A stretch of 64,000 nucleotides of DNA from an uncultured Acidobacteriia bacterium (GCA_903875575.1 CAIQWJ010000029.1:1-64000), one strand, 5' to 3'. Shown: positions 48,024 to 59,024, numbered from the stretch's first letter. Notes: generated by a model from the sequence alone, not told the origin. Translations and numbers: made by a program.

Positions 48024-48304
48024 TACTGAAGAAAAAGAAGAACTGGATTGCCGTCTTGCTGGCGGTGTCAATATTGTATGGACTGGATGATCTCTCCGCC
48101 CGGTTTGGCGTGCCATCCCGACCTCAATTCGCCACTATGACGGTCAAGCGCTATTTCTACATCAACGAGAAATACAACAAGTTCAGCTATGAGCCGCTAC
48201 CCTCAATGGACGTGCGCTGCGTCAACGCGCTGTTTCCGCACTCAGGATACCGGCCCTGCTGGTATCTGAAACGGCACCTGATGGAGACGATCCCTGTCAA
48301 CTAA
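48020..48304 (+). CDS. Small membrane-anchored protein of unknown function (94 aa)
   Basis: ATG overlaps the LysR TGA (ATGA); single N-terminal TM. Confidence 0.6.
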   Translation: MILKKKKNWIAVLLAVSILYGLDDLSARFGVPSRPQFATMTVKRYFYINEKYNKFSYEPLPSMDVRCVNALFPHSGYRPCWYLKRHLMETIPVN

Positions 48305-48322
48305 CGCCGGTTACGCCCCTGA

Positions 48323-49498
48323 TCAGTCTCCAAGAAACCGGCCATAGGCCTTCAGCCCCGCCACATTGTCGCAAATGGCCTTAATTCCAGCCGTGATTGG
48401 AATGGCAAGCACCAGCCCCGCCGCGTCCCATAGAAATCCCCAAAACATAAGAGAGAACGTCACAACCAGCGGATTCAGATGCACCCGTGCGCCCACAAGC
48501 TTAGGGTAAAAAACGTTCATCGCCGTCAGATGCAGGGTGACGACAACAAGGCACGATAACAGAATCGCGGTGCTGTCCGACCCCGCCGCCAGGCACGCAA
48601 ACAGCGGTGGCAACATACCCAGAGGCAGTCCAATATAGGGAGTCAGGCTGAGAAAGCCGCTCAATGCGCCAATGAGGAACGGATAACGAAGACCGATCAG
48701 GGCGAACAGCGCGCAACTGAAGGACGCCAGGATGATGCCAATCATGAAATTGCCTACCACAAAGGCTCGCGCCATGGTCGAAATGCCGCTCACGCTCCGC
48801 GCGACAACCAACCGGTCCGCCCCTTCAAAGAAACGCAGGAAACTCTTGTAAATGTGATCTCTCCAGCTCAGCATGAAGTAGACGAGAAAGGGTACAAAAG
48901 ACGACATGAGCACGAACTGATAAACGGTACCGAGGCTCGAAACCACATAGTCTGCAACAGGATTGCGATCGTCGTGAATGCGAACTTCCTGAATAGCGCC
49001 GGGCTGCGGTATGGGGGGCTGAGGCGCGGTCGCCTTCCTGCCCTGTTTCGGAGGTGTCGCGGTAGCCCCCGAAGCGCCAGGCACTCCTGATTTCGGTCCG
49101 GTGCCAAGAATCTGGGTGGTGGCGTCGCCAACGCTCTGAATGGCTGCAGTCGTTCGTCCCACCGCTTTGGTGAGGTTTTTCTGCAGTTCCGGTGCCTCGC
49201 GCGCTATCCCCGAAAGCTGATTCCATAACGCCGCGCCGGTGAAGTAAAGGGCCAAAACCGCGATGAGACAGACGATAAATGTCGCCAGCGGGCGCGGAAT
49301 CCGGATTCGCGTCAGCAGGCCGACGAATGGTTCCAGAAGAAAGGCGATAATCACAGCGACGAGCGCTGTGATGAAAACCGGTCGTGCCCAGTAGAGCAAG
49401 GCGATGACAACGCCGCCCGCTATGACGGAAAGAGCGTAACTGCGCGCTCCTTCTTCCGCCGCGGCTCCAAAATTTCGGCTGCGCAGTTCCATGGACAT
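48323..49498 (-). CDS. AI-2E family transporter
   Basis: LLYWARPVFITALVAVIIAFLLEPFVGLLTRIRIPRPLATFIVCL, LIGALSGFLSLTPYIGLPLGMLPPL. Confidence 0.9.
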   Translation of the reverse strand: MSMELRSRNFGAAAEEGARSYALSVIAGGVVIALLYWARPVFITALVAVIIAFLLEPFVGLLTRIRIPRPLATFIVCLIAVLALYFTGAALWNQLSGIAREAPELQKNLTKAVGRTTAAIQSVGDATTQILGTGPKSGVPGASGATATPPKQGRKATAPQPPIPQPGAIQEVRIHDDRNPVADYVVSSLGTVYQFVLMSSFVPFLVYFMLSWRDHIYKSFLRFFEGADRLVVARSVSGISTMARAFVVGNFMIGIILASFSCALFALIGLRYPFLIGALSGFLSLTPYIGLPLGMLPPLFACLAAGSDSTAILLSCLVVVTLHLTAMNVFYPKLVGARVHLNPLVVTFSLMFWGFLWDAAGLVLAIPITAGIKAICDNVAGLKAYGRFLGD

Positions 49499-49587
49499 GG
49501 CCTTTGAAACCAGTGTAGTGGGTGAGTGTGCGCTGCTCCTCTCAAACAGCCCCGCCCCCGCGGTATCCCCCGCCCTACAATCGAAAG

Positions 49588-50031
49588 GTGGGACGAATTC
49601 TGGCGCTCGATCTTGGCAGGAAACGGATCGGCCTCGCCATCAGCGACGAAATGGGCTTCACCGCACAGGGTCTCGATACCCTGGAGCGGCGGGGACGCCG
49701 TGACGACATCGAAGATCTGCGCAAACTGGCATCCGTCCGCGGGGTGACGCAGTTCCTGATCGGCGATCCGATGCATATGAGCGGAGATGCCAGCCGTCAG
49801 GGCGACTACACCCGCGAGTTTGCCGCGGAACTGGAGCGCAAGACGGGCCTGCCTGTCGAATTCCGCGACGAGCGCTGGACCAGTCGCGAAGCGGAACGCA
49901 CCCTGCGTGGTTCCGGCGTTGCCAACGGCAAACGCAAGGCAACCATCGATAAGCTGTCTGCCGTAATTCTGCTGCAAAGTTACCTCGATTCCGTCCGGCC
50001 GGGCTCATTTCAGATGGAGCAATGGCAGTGA
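49588..50031 (+). CDS. ruvX: Putative pre-16S rRNA nuclease / RuvX (YqgF family)
   Basis: GRILALDLGRKRIGLAISDEMGFTAQGLDTL, VEFRDERWTSREAERTL; GTG start with TACAAT 6 nt upstream. Confidence 0.9.
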   Translation: MGRILALDLGRKRIGLAISDEMGFTAQGLDTLERRGRRDDIEDLRKLASVRGVTQFLIGDPMHMSGDASRQGDYTREFAAELERKTGLPVEFRDERWTSREAERTLRGSGVANGKRKATIDKLSAVILLQSYLDSVRPGSFQMEQWQ

Positions 50032-51023
50032 AGAAACTGATCGCGTTCCTGCTCCTGCTGGCCGTGGTTGTCGGTTGCGCCGGGGTCTATGCGCTGCATG
50101 AAGTCACGCAGCCGTATAAGGGTTTCGCCGAACCGGTCCTCATCGAATTCCCTCGCGGGACCAGCACCGCCCAAATGGCCACCATGCTCTCCGAACATGG
50201 CGTCATCGAACGGCCGTGGCTCTTTATGGCGGCGCGAGCGGTCCGGCGCGGCGCGCGGTTACAGGCAGGCGAGTACAAATTCGAAAAAGCCGCATCGCCG
50301 CTTGACGTGTTCGGTCGAATCGCGCGTGGCGATATCTATTACATGGATCTGCTGATCCCGGAGGGGTTCAACATGTTCGACATTTCCGAGGCAGTGGAAA
50401 AGCTCGGCACCATGACGGCTGCGGCGTTTCTCGATGCAGCGCGCGATCCATCCCTGATCCTGGATCTGGACCCGAAGGCCGAGTCACTGGAAGGCTACCT
50501 GTTCCCGAACAAGTACCGCGTCTACCGCAAGACCACGGCGCGCGAACTGTGCCGCATGATGACCAACGAATTCCGCAGTCAGTGGCAATCTCTTGCCGCG
50601 GGGACGAAGGCGACGCACGACGCGGTGACGCTGGCCTCGCTCGTGGAGAGGGAGGCAAGGCTGCCGGAGGAACGGCCGCGGGTCGCATCCGTGTTTCACA
50701 ATCGCCTCCGCATCGGGATGAAGATGCAGTGCGACCCGACCACCGTATACGCCGCGCTGCTCGAAAATCGCTATCGAGGAGTGATTCACCAGTCGGATCT
50801 CGACAGCCAGAATCCGTACAACACCTACCAGCACACGGGACTCCCGCCGGGGCCGATCGCCAACCCAGGCCTGAGTTCCATCAAGGCGGCCCTGACGCCG
50901 GAGGATACGCCGTATCTGTTCTTCGTCGCCAAAGCGGACGGCTCCGGCGGCCACAACTTCACCGACTCTCTGCAGAAACACGTCGCGGCTGTCGCGCGAT
51001 ATCACCGTGCCTCGGGCCACTAA
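50022..51023 (+). CDS. mltG: Endolytic murein transglycosylase MltG
   Basis: LIPEGFNMFDISEAVEK, LEGYLFPNKYRV, ASLVEREARLPEERPRVASVFHNRLRIGMKMQCDPTTVYA, YNTYQHTGLPPGPIANPG; overlaps ruvX. Confidence 0.95.
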   Translation: MAVKKLIAFLLLLAVVVGCAGVYALHEVTQPYKGFAEPVLIEFPRGTSTAQMATMLSEHGVIERPWLFMAARAVRRGARLQAGEYKFEKAASPLDVFGRIARGDIYYMDLLIPEGFNMFDISEAVEKLGTMTAAAFLDAARDPSLILDLDPKAESLEGYLFPNKYRVYRKTTARELCRMMTNEFRSQWQSLAAGTKATHDAVTLASLVEREARLPEERPRVASVFHNRLRIGMKMQCDPTTVYAALLENRYRGVIHQSDLDSQNPYNTYQHTGLPPGPIANPGLSSIKAALTPEDTPYLFFVAKADGSGGHNFTDSLQKHVAAVARYHRASGH

Positions 51024-51468
51024 GAGAGCGAAGGTTCTGGAATTCGCGGCCTCGCGAGGCTGGACTGGCATTGGCGAAGCGGAGTGGAACGAACTTCGCC
51101 AGGCGTTACCTGAGATATCCGTCGCCACAATCCGTGAAGCAGGACTCCCGATCGATGCGCCCTGGTGCGGCATCCGGCAGCACACGTTTGAAGAGCTGTC
51201 AGACTCGCTACTGGCATTCAGTGCGGTCTATGAAGCCCGACCAGACCTGCAGCAATTCTGTCGGGAACAGGTCATCGCAGCCAAGGATCACGCGAAATTC
51301 GTAGCCATTCGCAGCACTGTCAGTCCGGAGACACGCGAACGAAAGGCCACCATGGCGGAATGGATGCTGGTCTGGCTTGGCGATCCCTCCCTGTTCCCGG
51401 TTTGGGCGCATGCTCGCCGGGCTATGTCGACGACACCACCGGATACCGAGCCGCCTCCCACGCCGTAA
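51007..51468 (+). CDS. Hypothetical protein (153 aa)
   Basis: GTG start overlapping mltG 3' end; coherent hydrophilic protein sequence. Confidence 0.6.
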   Translation: MPRATKRAKVLEFAASRGWTGIGEAEWNELRQALPEISVATIREAGLPIDAPWCGIRQHTFEELSDSLLAFSAVYEARPDLQQFCREQVIAAKDHAKFVAIRSTVSPETRERKATMAEWMLVWLGDPSLFPVWAHARRAMSTTPPDTEPPPTP

Positions 51469-52822
51469 TCCCGCCCGCCAGTTCGATCAGATTCGTGATG
51501 CCGTACTGGTTCAGGATACTGACCGCAATGGACGACCGATACCCACCTGCGCAGTGAACGGCAATACGCCGTGTCCGCGGGACCTCGGCAATTCGCTCCT
51601 GTAAATGATTCAGCGGAATGTTCACACTGCCTTCCAGGTGTTTCGTATTCCATTCGCGAGGGGCGCGGATGTCGACAACCAGGGGCGGATTTTCCGACGC
51701 GAGTTCCTCTGCCAGCATGGACGCGCTCACCCGCTCAGTAGGCCAGACCAGATCTCCCCTCTCCGCCAGCGCGGCCATTCCGCCATGCAGATGACCCTTC
51801 ACGTGATCGAACCCGATTCTCCCCAGCCGAAGTGCCGCCTCCTCTTCGCGGCCCGGTTCGGCAATGATCACGATGGGTTTCGCACGGTCCAGCAATGTCC
51901 CGGCCCAGGTGGCATACTGTCCGCCCAGCCCGATATTGAGGCTGCCCGCCAGATGGCCCTTGGCAAACTCAGCGGCATCGCGCACATCAAGAATCTGCGC
52001 ACCCGCGTCGCCCATTCGAAGGACCTCGTCCAGTTCAATCGGCTTCAGGACCTGCCGCAGCGTCTGGTCCAGTGTCGCGTGCTCACGCGTATTCAAAATT
52101 GCGTCATACGTGAAGTACGCCGGTGCCTCCGGCTGATCGGCGGTGACCAGTCGGATGAATTCTTCTTTCGTCATCGGCTGAAGCGCGTAGTTCAGGCGGC
52201 GCTGATCGCCAAGCGTGGACACCGTGTCGGAGGAGAGCTGTTTTCCGCACAGCGACCCCGCGCCATGTGCGGGATACACCAGCGTCTCATCGGGAAGGGC
52301 CAGCAGCTTGTCGTGCAAAGAGTCGTAGAGATATCCACCGAGCGCCTGCGCCGTCCAGCCAAGGGACGCACGGAGATCAGGCCTCCCGACATCGCCGATA
52401 AACAACGTGTCGCCGGTCAGCACAGCGTGGGGCTTGGTCGCGTCTTTTTGCAAATCGAAAACGAGAATCGAGATGGATTCGATCGTGTGCCCGGGAGTCT
52501 CCAGAACCTGTAACCTCATCCTCGTGAACTCAAGAGCCTCGCCGTCCTTCATCGGAACGAATGAGTATTCCGCCTGAGCCTTTGACCCGAGCCGGATATC
52601 CGCACCACAACGGTCCCGCAGTTCCAGATGTCCGGCGAGAAAATCGGCGTGGAAATGCGTCAGGAAGACGTGGCGGATCTTCACGCCCAGACGGTCTGCG
52701 TCGTCCAGATATTGCTGGATGTCCCGCTGTGGGTCGACCACGACTGCGATGCGGCTGACCTCGTCCGCCAGCAGATACGACGCATGCGCAAGACAGCCCA
52801 GATAGTACTGTTTGAGGACCAT
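51422..52822 (-). CDS. MBL-fold hydrolase with C-terminal rhodanese domains (persulfide dioxygenase-like)
   Basis: HVFLTHFHADFLAGHLELRDRCGADI, VLTGDTLFIGDVGRPDL; two rhodanese-like regions, the last with IAVHCAGGYRSSIA. Confidence 0.92.
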   Translation of the reverse strand: MVLKQYYLGCLAHASYLLADEVSRIAVVVDPQRDIQQYLDDADRLGVKIRHVFLTHFHADFLAGHLELRDRCGADIRLGSKAQAEYSFVPMKDGEALEFTRMRLQVLETPGHTIESISILVFDLQKDATKPHAVLTGDTLFIGDVGRPDLRASLGWTAQALGGYLYDSLHDKLLALPDETLVYPAHGAGSLCGKQLSSDTVSTLGDQRRLNYALQPMTKEEFIRLVTADQPEAPAYFTYDAILNTREHATLDQTLRQVLKPIELDEVLRMGDAGAQILDVRDAAEFAKGHLAGSLNIGLGGQYATWAGTLLDRAKPIVIIAEPGREEEAALRLGRIGFDHVKGHLHGGMAALAERGDLVWPTERVSASMLAEELASENPPLVVDIRAPREWNTKHLEGSVNIPLNHLQERIAEVPRTRRIAVHCAGGYRSSIAVSILNQYGITNLIELAGGITAWEAARYPVVSST

Positions 52823-52882
52823 CGCTGCCCATTGTAAAACACGCCCAAGCAATTCCAGCCTTACGAACCATAAATAAAGCGA

Positions 52883-53215
52883 TCAGGCAGGCCCGGCGAT
52901 TTCCGTACAAAACTCCAACTGAATACCACCGCCTTCCGGGAACTGATCGGAGCGCCGGCCCTCAGAAGTCAAACGCACTTTGAACGTTTCTGAAACGGAA
53001 AACATCTCCGCTCTCCTGACGGGTGCCATGGGACCGCTAAGGATTCGACCACAAGCAAAGAATGCTCCAAGGTACATTCTGCGCCCTCCAAAGGGCCCGC
53101 AGTTGGGGCAGCCGCACACTTCGGGGCTGCCTTGCTCGATTCGCTCGCAGCAGGCACGGTTCCGGGAGGGTTCCGCCTCGACTGTCCACGGCCCAATCTG
53201 GATTGTGACTGGCAT
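52883..53215 (-). CDS. Small Cys-containing protein of unknown function, possibly internally shortened
   Basis: MPVTIQIGPWTVEAEPSRNRACC...CGCPNCGPFGGRR...GRILSGP; intact ORF in an otherwise empty interval. Confidence 0.5.
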   Translation of the reverse strand: MPVTIQIGPWTVEAEPSRNRACCERIEQGSPEVCGCPNCGPFGGRRMYLGAFFACGRILSGPMAPVRRAEMFSVSETFKVRLTSEGRRSDQFPEGGGIQLEFCTEIAGPA

Positions 53216-53245
53216 ACAAGCCTAACTCAGAGTCGCCGTTCGCCA

Positions 53246-55024
53246 CTAATGCGAATGCCGCGGCACAACCTCCCGCAGATCCCCATAACCCACCGCAAAC
53301 TCCAGGCAAGCCCCCGTATCCAGTTGCCCGACATGCGCGCGATACAACTCCTGCCACGGCGAATCGTTCCGCAACTTCACTGGCGGCAGCGCCTGCCGCC
53401 GCGCTTCAATCTCCTCATCACTCACCAGCAGATCCACTCGCCGATTCTTCAGATCCACCTTGACCATATCGCCCGATTGCAAAATCGCCAGATTCCCGCC
53501 CGCCGCCGATTCCGGCACGGTATGCAGAATCGACGGACTATCCGACGTCCCGCTCTGCCGCCCATCGCCCATACACGGCAGCATCCTCATCCCGCTGCGC
53601 ACCAGCGCGCCGGGCGGCGTCATATTCACAACTTCCGACGACCCCGGATATCCCAGCGGTCCCGTCCCGCGCACCACCAGCATGCAGTGTTCGTCGATAT
53701 TCAGCTTTGGATCGTCGATATGCTTCCGGTAATCCTCCGGCCCATCGAACACGATGACCCTCGACGTGAAGCATTCTTCCGAACCCGGCGTAGACAGGAA
53801 CCGCCGCCGGAACTCCTCGCTCACCACCGAAGTCTTGATCAGCGCCGAGGTAAACAGATTCCCGCTCAGCACCATGAACCCGCCCTGTTTCTTCAGCGGA
53901 TTCGAATACGGGCGAATGATCTTCTCATCCAGAATGCGAACGTCCCGGCAATTCTCTCCCACGGTGCGACCGTTCGCGGTGATGGCATCGGCATGCAAGC
54001 GTCCGGCCCGAACCAGTTCGCCCATGATCGCCGGGACGCCGCCCGCGCGATGAAAGCCCTGCCCCAGATACTCGCCGGCTGGCTGCACATTCGCCAACAG
54101 CGGAACATCGTGACCGACCGTCTCAAAATCCTTCACATCTACGTCAACGCCCATATGCCGCGCAATGGCCGTAATGTGCGGGGCGCAGTTCGTCGAACCG
54201 CCAATCGCCGAGTTCACGACTATCGCGTTCTCAAAGGCCTGTCGCGTCAGGATCTTCTTCGGCGTCAGATCCTCCCGCACCATTTCAACGATTCGCCGGC
54301 CTGTCTCATAAGCCATGCGCGCCCGTGCGCCATCGGGTGCCGGTATCGCCGCGCATCCCGGAAGGGACATCCCCAGCGCTTCCGCCACTGAGTTCATAGA
54401 CAGCGCCGTACCCATCGTGTTGCAGTGACCCGGTCCGGGCGACGATTGACACGTAATCTCAATGAGTTCATCGTCCGTAATCTGTCCCGCCGCGCGCAGC
54501 CTGCGCGCTTCCCAAAGCGCGGTGCCGGAACCAGCCAGTTTGCCGTTGTAGTAGCTATCGATCATCGGTCCGCCCGAAAGCACAATCGCGGGCAGATTCA
54601 CTGTTGCGGCAGCCATCAAACTCGCAGGCGTGGTCTTGTCGCAGGCCGTGGTCAGCACCACACCGTCAAATGGATACCCGCAAAGAATCTCCACGAGTCC
54701 CATGGATGCGAGATTGCGATCCAGCGCCGCCGTCGGTCGCCGGCAACTCTCCTGCATCGGATGCAGCGGGAACTCGATCGGCACGCCGCCAGCATCACGA
54801 ATGCCATCTTTCACGCGCGCCGCCAGTGACAGATGAATCCGATTGCAGGGCGTTAGTTCGCTGCCCGATTGTGAAATGCCGATGATGGGCCGCCCGGATT
54901 GCAGTTCTTTCCGGGTGAGTCCCCAGATCATGTAGCGGTCAATGTAAATGGCGGTTTCGCCAGGCTCTGCCGGGTCGTTAAACCAGATCTCACTGCGCAG
55001 GCGATGCGGTGTGTCGGTGCTCAA
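53246..55024 (-). CDS. IlvD/Edd family dehydratase (sugar-acid dehydratase-like)
   Basis: [88 protein letters not shown]. Confidence 0.92.
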   Translation of the reverse strand: MSTDTPHRLRSEIWFNDPAEPGETAIYIDRYMIWGLTRKELQSGRPIIGISQSGSELTPCNRIHLSLAARVKDGIRDAGGVPIEFPLHPMQESCRRPTAALDRNLASMGLVEILCGYPFDGVVLTTACDKTTPASLMAAATVNLPAIVLSGGPMIDSYYNGKLAGSGTALWEARRLRAAGQITDDELIEITCQSSPGPGHCNTMGTALSMNSVAEALGMSLPGCAAIPAPDGARARMAYETGRRIVEMVREDLTPKKILTRQAFENAIVVNSAIGGSTNCAPHITAIARHMGVDVDVKDFETVGHDVPLLANVQPAGEYLGQGFHRAGGVPAIMGELVRAGRLHADAITANGRTVGENCRDVRILDEKIIRPYSNPLKKQGGFMVLSGNLFTSALIKTSVVSEEFRRRFLSTPGSEECFTSRVIVFDGPEDYRKHIDDPKLNIDEHCMLVVRGTGPLGYPGSSEVVNMTPPGALVRSGMRMLPCMGDGRQSGTSDSPSILHTVPESAAGGNLAILQSGDMVKVDLKNRRVDLLVSDEEIEARRQALPPVKLRNDSPWQELYRAHVGQLDTGACLEFAVGYGDLREVVPRHSH

Positions 55025-55083
55025 GAAAATTCCCTCGGTTAATACGTTATCAGGAGCCAGCCGCCGCCCCCTATACTGATTTC

Positions 55084-57081
55084 ATGCCCTTCAATCTGGC
55101 CGTAAACTACAGTCCTCAGGGCGACCAGAAGGCCGCCATTGCGGAACTCGCGCGCGGCATCGAAGACGGCGAGAAGCATCAGGTTCTGCTCGGTGTCACC
55201 GGCTCCGGCAAGACCTTTACGATGGCCAAGATCATCGAGCAACTGGACCGCCCCGCGCTCGTTCTGGCCCACAACAAGACCCTCGCCGCCCAACTTTACC
55301 ACGAATTCAAGACCTTCTTCCCGTCAAACGCGGTGGAGTATTTCGTCAGCTATTACGACTATTACCAGCCCGAAGCCTTCATCCCTTCGAGCGGTGTCTA
55401 TATCGAAAAAGAAGCCACAGTAAACGAGGAACTCGACCGCCTCCGCCTCTCCGCCACCCGTTCCCTCTTCGAGCGCCGCGACTGCGTCATCGTCTCCAGC
55501 GTCAGCTGTATCTACGGCCTCGGATCGCCGGAAGCCTACTACGGCATGTTGCTGATGCTCGAAAAAGGCCAGCAAATCACCCGTAAAGAGATCATCGCCA
55601 AGCTGGTGGAGATTCTCTACGACCGCAACGATCTCGATTTCCGTCGCGGTGCTTTTCGCGTGCGTGGCGACGTGATTGAAATCTATCCTACCTACGACGA
55701 GTCCGCCTTCCGCATCGAAATGTGGGGCGACGAAGTAGAGCATCTCTCGCGCATCGATCCTTTGACCGGCGAAATCCTCCAGGTCTACCAGCGCCTGCCC
55801 ATCTATCCGAAGACCCACTATGTGATGTCGCGGCTCACCAAGGACGCGGCCATCGAATCCATCAAGGCTGAACTCGAAGCCTGGCGGCCACAACTGGAAA
55901 AGCAGGGCAAATTGGTGGAAGCCCAGCGCCTGCACCAGCGCACAATGTTCGATCTCGAAATGATCAAAGAGATCGGCTTCTGCCACGGCATCGAAAACTA
56001 TTCGCGCCACTTTTCCCACCGTCTCCCGGGTGAAGCGCCGCCAACTCTGCTCGACTATCTGCCGGACGACGCACTGATGTTCCTCGACGAAAGTCACCAG
56101 ACTATCCCGCAGCTTCACGGCATGTACCACGGCGACCGCTCACGCAAGGAGGTCCTGGTGGCGCACGGGTTCCGCATGCCCAGCGCGCTCGATAACCGCC
56201 CGCTGACGTTCGAAGAGTTCGAACACCGGGTCAACCAGATCGTTTACGTTTCAGCCACTCCAGGCCCTTACGAACTGACCAAATCCGGTGGCGTTGTGGT
56301 GGAACAGATCATCCGACCCACTGGGCTGCTGGATCCTGAAGTGGAGATACGTCCCATCCGCGGGCAGGTAGACGACCTCCTGCACGAAATCCGTCTACGC
56401 ACCGCGAAGAACCAACGCGTGCTCGTCACCACCCTGACAAAACGCATGGCGGAAGATCTTTCGGAATACTACGCGGAAGCCGGCGTCAAGTGCAACTACC
56501 TCCACTCCGAAGTCAGCACTCTGGACCGCATCAAGATCCTGCGCGATCTCCGACGGGGCGAGTTCGATGTTTTAATTGGCATCAATCTCCTGCGGGAAGG
56601 TCTCGACCTGCCGGAAGTCTCGCTGGTCGCGATTCTCGACGCCGACAAAGAAGGTTTTCTCCGCTCCATGGGCTCGCTCATTCAAACCATGGGCCGCGCT
56701 GCGCGTCATCTGGAGGGCCGCGCCATCCTTTACGCCGACGTCATGACTGATTCCATGAAACGGGCTATCGACGAAACCAATCGCCGGCGCACCACCCAGA
56801 AGCAATACAACGAAGAACACAACATTACCCCGCAATCCATCATCAAACCCATCGATATGATGCTGATCGCCATCGCGGAAGGTGACTACGTCACCGTTCC
56901 CGACGAAACGGAAGCGGACGCCGAACTGCCGCCGGCGGAGCGTGAAAAGCTGATTGAGGACCTCGAACGCGCCATGAAAGAAGCAGCCCGCAAGTTTGAA
57001 TTCGAGCAGGCCGCACAGCTTCGCGATAGAATCAAACAACTTCGGACAAAAGACGTTGCGGGCATCGGAATCCCAGATTAA
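55084..57081 (+). CDS. uvrB: Excinuclease ABC subunit B
   Basis: [60 protein letters not shown]-terminal UVR motif; TATACT box 6 nt before ATG 55084. Confidence 0.98.
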   Translation: MPFNLAVNYSPQGDQKAAIAELARGIEDGEKHQVLLGVTGSGKTFTMAKIIEQLDRPALVLAHNKTLAAQLYHEFKTFFPSNAVEYFVSYYDYYQPEAFIPSSGVYIEKEATVNEELDRLRLSATRSLFERRDCVIVSSVSCIYGLGSPEAYYGMLLMLEKGQQITRKEIIAKLVEILYDRNDLDFRRGAFRVRGDVIEIYPTYDESAFRIEMWGDEVEHLSRIDPLTGEILQVYQRLPIYPKTHYVMSRLTKDAAIESIKAELEAWRPQLEKQGKLVEAQRLHQRTMFDLEMIKEIGFCHGIENYSRHFSHRLPGEAPPTLLDYLPDDALMFLDESHQTIPQLHGMYHGDRSRKEVLVAHGFRMPSALDNRPLTFEEFEHRVNQIVYVSATPGPYELTKSGGVVVEQIIRPTGLLDPEVEIRPIRGQVDDLLHEIRLRTAKNQRVLVTTLTKRMAEDLSEYYAEAGVKCNYLHSEVSTLDRIKILRDLRRGEFDVLIGINLLREGLDLPEVSLVAILDADKEGFLRSMGSLIQTMGRAARHLEGRAILYADVMTDSMKRAIDETNRRRTTQKQYNEEHNITPQSIIKPIDMMLIAIAEGDYVTVPDETEADAELPPAEREKLIEDLERAMKEAARKFEFEQAAQLRDRIKQLRTKDVAGIGIPD

Positions 57082-57907
57082 GTACGGCGTAATTGGCGGC
57101 GGCGCTCTGAGCAAGAGCCTCATCGGCAAACTCCCGCGCAAAGCCCGGCAAATTGGCCCGGTGGTCAGTGTCTCGTACCGAAACGCCAGCCGAATCACTA
57201 ACGTCATGCGCGCGGGGCATCCGGCGCTCGTCGAAGAACTGGACGGCATCCCGATCATTCTCCTCCACGCGCAGGCTGATCAGATGCGCGCAATCGCAGT
57301 CTTACTCGAAGACGCGAAGATCCGCTGGAAAGGCAAGTGCCTCATTTTCTGCGATTGCGACGCCCCCGTCGCGATTGTGCATAGCTTTCGAGCGCTTGGC
57401 GCCAGCACCGCCGTAGCCCGCCAGTTCGGAATTGCCGGCAAGATCATGCTGGAAGGCCAACCTGCGGCGCTTGCATGCGCGCACCGTCTGGCCGCGGAGT
57501 TACGTCTCCGGCCAATCGAAATCGCCATGGGCGCCGGTTACCTGTTCGCCGCCGTCCAGACCCTGTCCACAGCCGTTACCACGCCGCTCGTGGACCGCGC
57601 CGCCGACATGCTGCGGGCCGCTGGCCTCGGCGACAAGGATGCCGTGAAAACAGCGACAGCCATGTTTGAACAAAGCATTCAGGAATACAGTCATTCCGGC
57701 AAACAGAGCTGGGCCTGGTACAAAGGGGAGCCCGACGTGGACGGGATTGAAGCCGAAATCGGCACCGTTGCGGAGGATTTCCGCGATCTTTTTCGTGAAT
57801 TGATTCTCTCCAGCTTCGATCACTTCGACAAACACCCGGAAATCGCCCTGAAACTGAAGGCGACCCGCCTGAGTGCGCTGGCCGCCGCGGGAACAGGGCG
57901 GCCATGA
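57056..57907 (+). CDS. Rossmann-fold NADP oxidoreductase-like protein (P5CR/DUF2520-like)
   Basis: [42 protein letters not shown] start overlapping the uvrB 3' end. Confidence 0.7.
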   Translation: MRASESQIKYGVIGGGALSKSLIGKLPRKARQIGPVVSVSYRNASRITNVMRAGHPALVEELDGIPIILLHAQADQMRAIAVLLEDAKIRWKGKCLIFCDCDAPVAIVHSFRALGASTAVARQFGIAGKIMLEGQPAALACAHRLAAELRLRPIEIAMGAGYLFAAVQTLSTAVTTPLVDRAADMLRAAGLGDKDAVKTATAMFEQSIQEYSHSGKQSWAWYKGEPDVDGIEAEIGTVAEDFRDLFRELILSSFDHFDKHPEIALKLKATRLSALAAAGTGRP

Positions 57908-58560
57908 ACGCCACCGAGTTCATCGCTGCGCTGCAACTCGGGCTCGTCGCTCTCAGTTCCGTCTTCTTCCTTGTGGATCCTGTCGCCACCATTCCCGTCT
58001 TTCTTCACATGACCTCCAATGCGGGCCCGAAAGAGCGTTCAGGAATAGCACGAAGTGCCGCCTTAACCTGCTTCTTCGTGCTCGCAGGATTTTCGGTAGC
58101 GGGGACCCTGCTGTTTCATCTCCTGGGCATCACACTGCCGGCATTTCGAACTGCCGGCGGCATTATCCTCCTCCTTGTTGGGCTGGATATGGTGCAGGCC
58201 CGGCGCTCGGGCACCAAGGAAGTGCCCGGCGAGGCAGAGGAGGCGGCGGTGAGAAGCGATGCGGGCATCGTCCCCCTGGGTATGCCTATGCTCGCCGGTC
58301 CTGGTGCCATCTCGAACGTCGTGGTACTGATCGGCCAGGCATCCAACCTGTGGGAAAAGCTGATGGTCTATGCGGCCATCGCCGTAACCGCCCTCGCCTG
58401 CTACTTCGTGCTCGCCGGCGCTGGCAACGTCCGCAAACACATTAGCGAAACCGGCATTCACATCCTGACGCGAATCATGGGCATGCTCATTACAGCCCTC
58501 GCTGTGCAATTTATCGCCACGGGCGTGATCGCTCTGGGCCTCGTGCCCGCCGTTCGCTGA
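57904..58560 (+). CDS. MarC family integral membrane protein
   Basis: LSSVFFLVDPVATIPVFLHMTSN, GIVPLGMPMLAGPGAISNVVVL; ATGA-type overlap with the preceding gene. Confidence 0.9.
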   Translation: MNATEFIAALQLGLVALSSVFFLVDPVATIPVFLHMTSNAGPKERSGIARSAALTCFFVLAGFSVAGTLLFHLLGITLPAFRTAGGIILLLVGLDMVQARRSGTKEVPGEAEEAAVRSDAGIVPLGMPMLAGPGAISNVVVLIGQASNLWEKLMVYAAIAVTALACYFVLAGAGNVRKHISETGIHILTRIMGMLITALAVQFIATGVIALGLVPAVR

Positions 58561-58588
58561 GATGTCTGCAACCGGTTCAAACGTAATA

Positions 58589-58622
58589 AAGCCCGGCCAG
58601 AGGTGTCCCGTGCCGGGCTTCT
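58589..58622 (+). terminator. Terminator hairpin downstream of the MarC-like gene
   Basis: AAGCCCGGC-CAGAGGTGTCCCGT-GCCGGGCTT followed by CTT. Confidence 0.75.
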
Positions 58623-58654
58623 TCAATTCTGCTGGAAAGCGCACCTGATGAATT

Positions 58655-58891
58655 TCAGCCTGCGTGCTGAAGCCTGTACTCGCTCACAATCTGCTCCATC
58701 TGATCTTTCAATTGCAGCTTGAGTTTTTTCAGACGATGCTCCTCAATTTCCTCATCCGCCGACAGGGTCGGCTTACTCTCCAGCGTTTCCACGAGAGCGT
58801 CGTACTCGTGGTGCCGGGTCATGAGGTCGCGAAAGGTCTCATTCGTCTGCATCAGATGCGCTTTGAGTTCTTCCTGAATTGCCTTGTCCAT
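58655..58891 (-). CDS. DUF465/YdcH-like small protein
   Basis: MDKAIQEELKAHLMQTNETFRDLMTRHHEYDALVETLESKPTLSADEEIEEHRLKKLKLQLKDQMEQIV. Confidence 0.85.
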   Translation of the reverse strand: MDKAIQEELKAHLMQTNETFRDLMTRHHEYDALVETLESKPTLSADEEIEEHRLKKLKLQLKDQMEQIVSEYRLQHAG

Positions 58892-59024
58892 CCTGGTCTC
58901 TCTCCTTAGAGTGGAGTTGCTCACCGGGCCCTTTTCCAGGACAACTCAGACCATCTGGCCCGGCGGGTAGCTTCACTTCATGTTTGAAGTGCGGCGGAAT
59001 CTTCCGCCGTCTAACTGGACTTTA

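Noticed and set aside
53132-54391. Plus-strand ORF (419 aa)
   Set aside because: Antisense to the IlvD/Edd gene; Arg/His/Pro-rich shadow translation.
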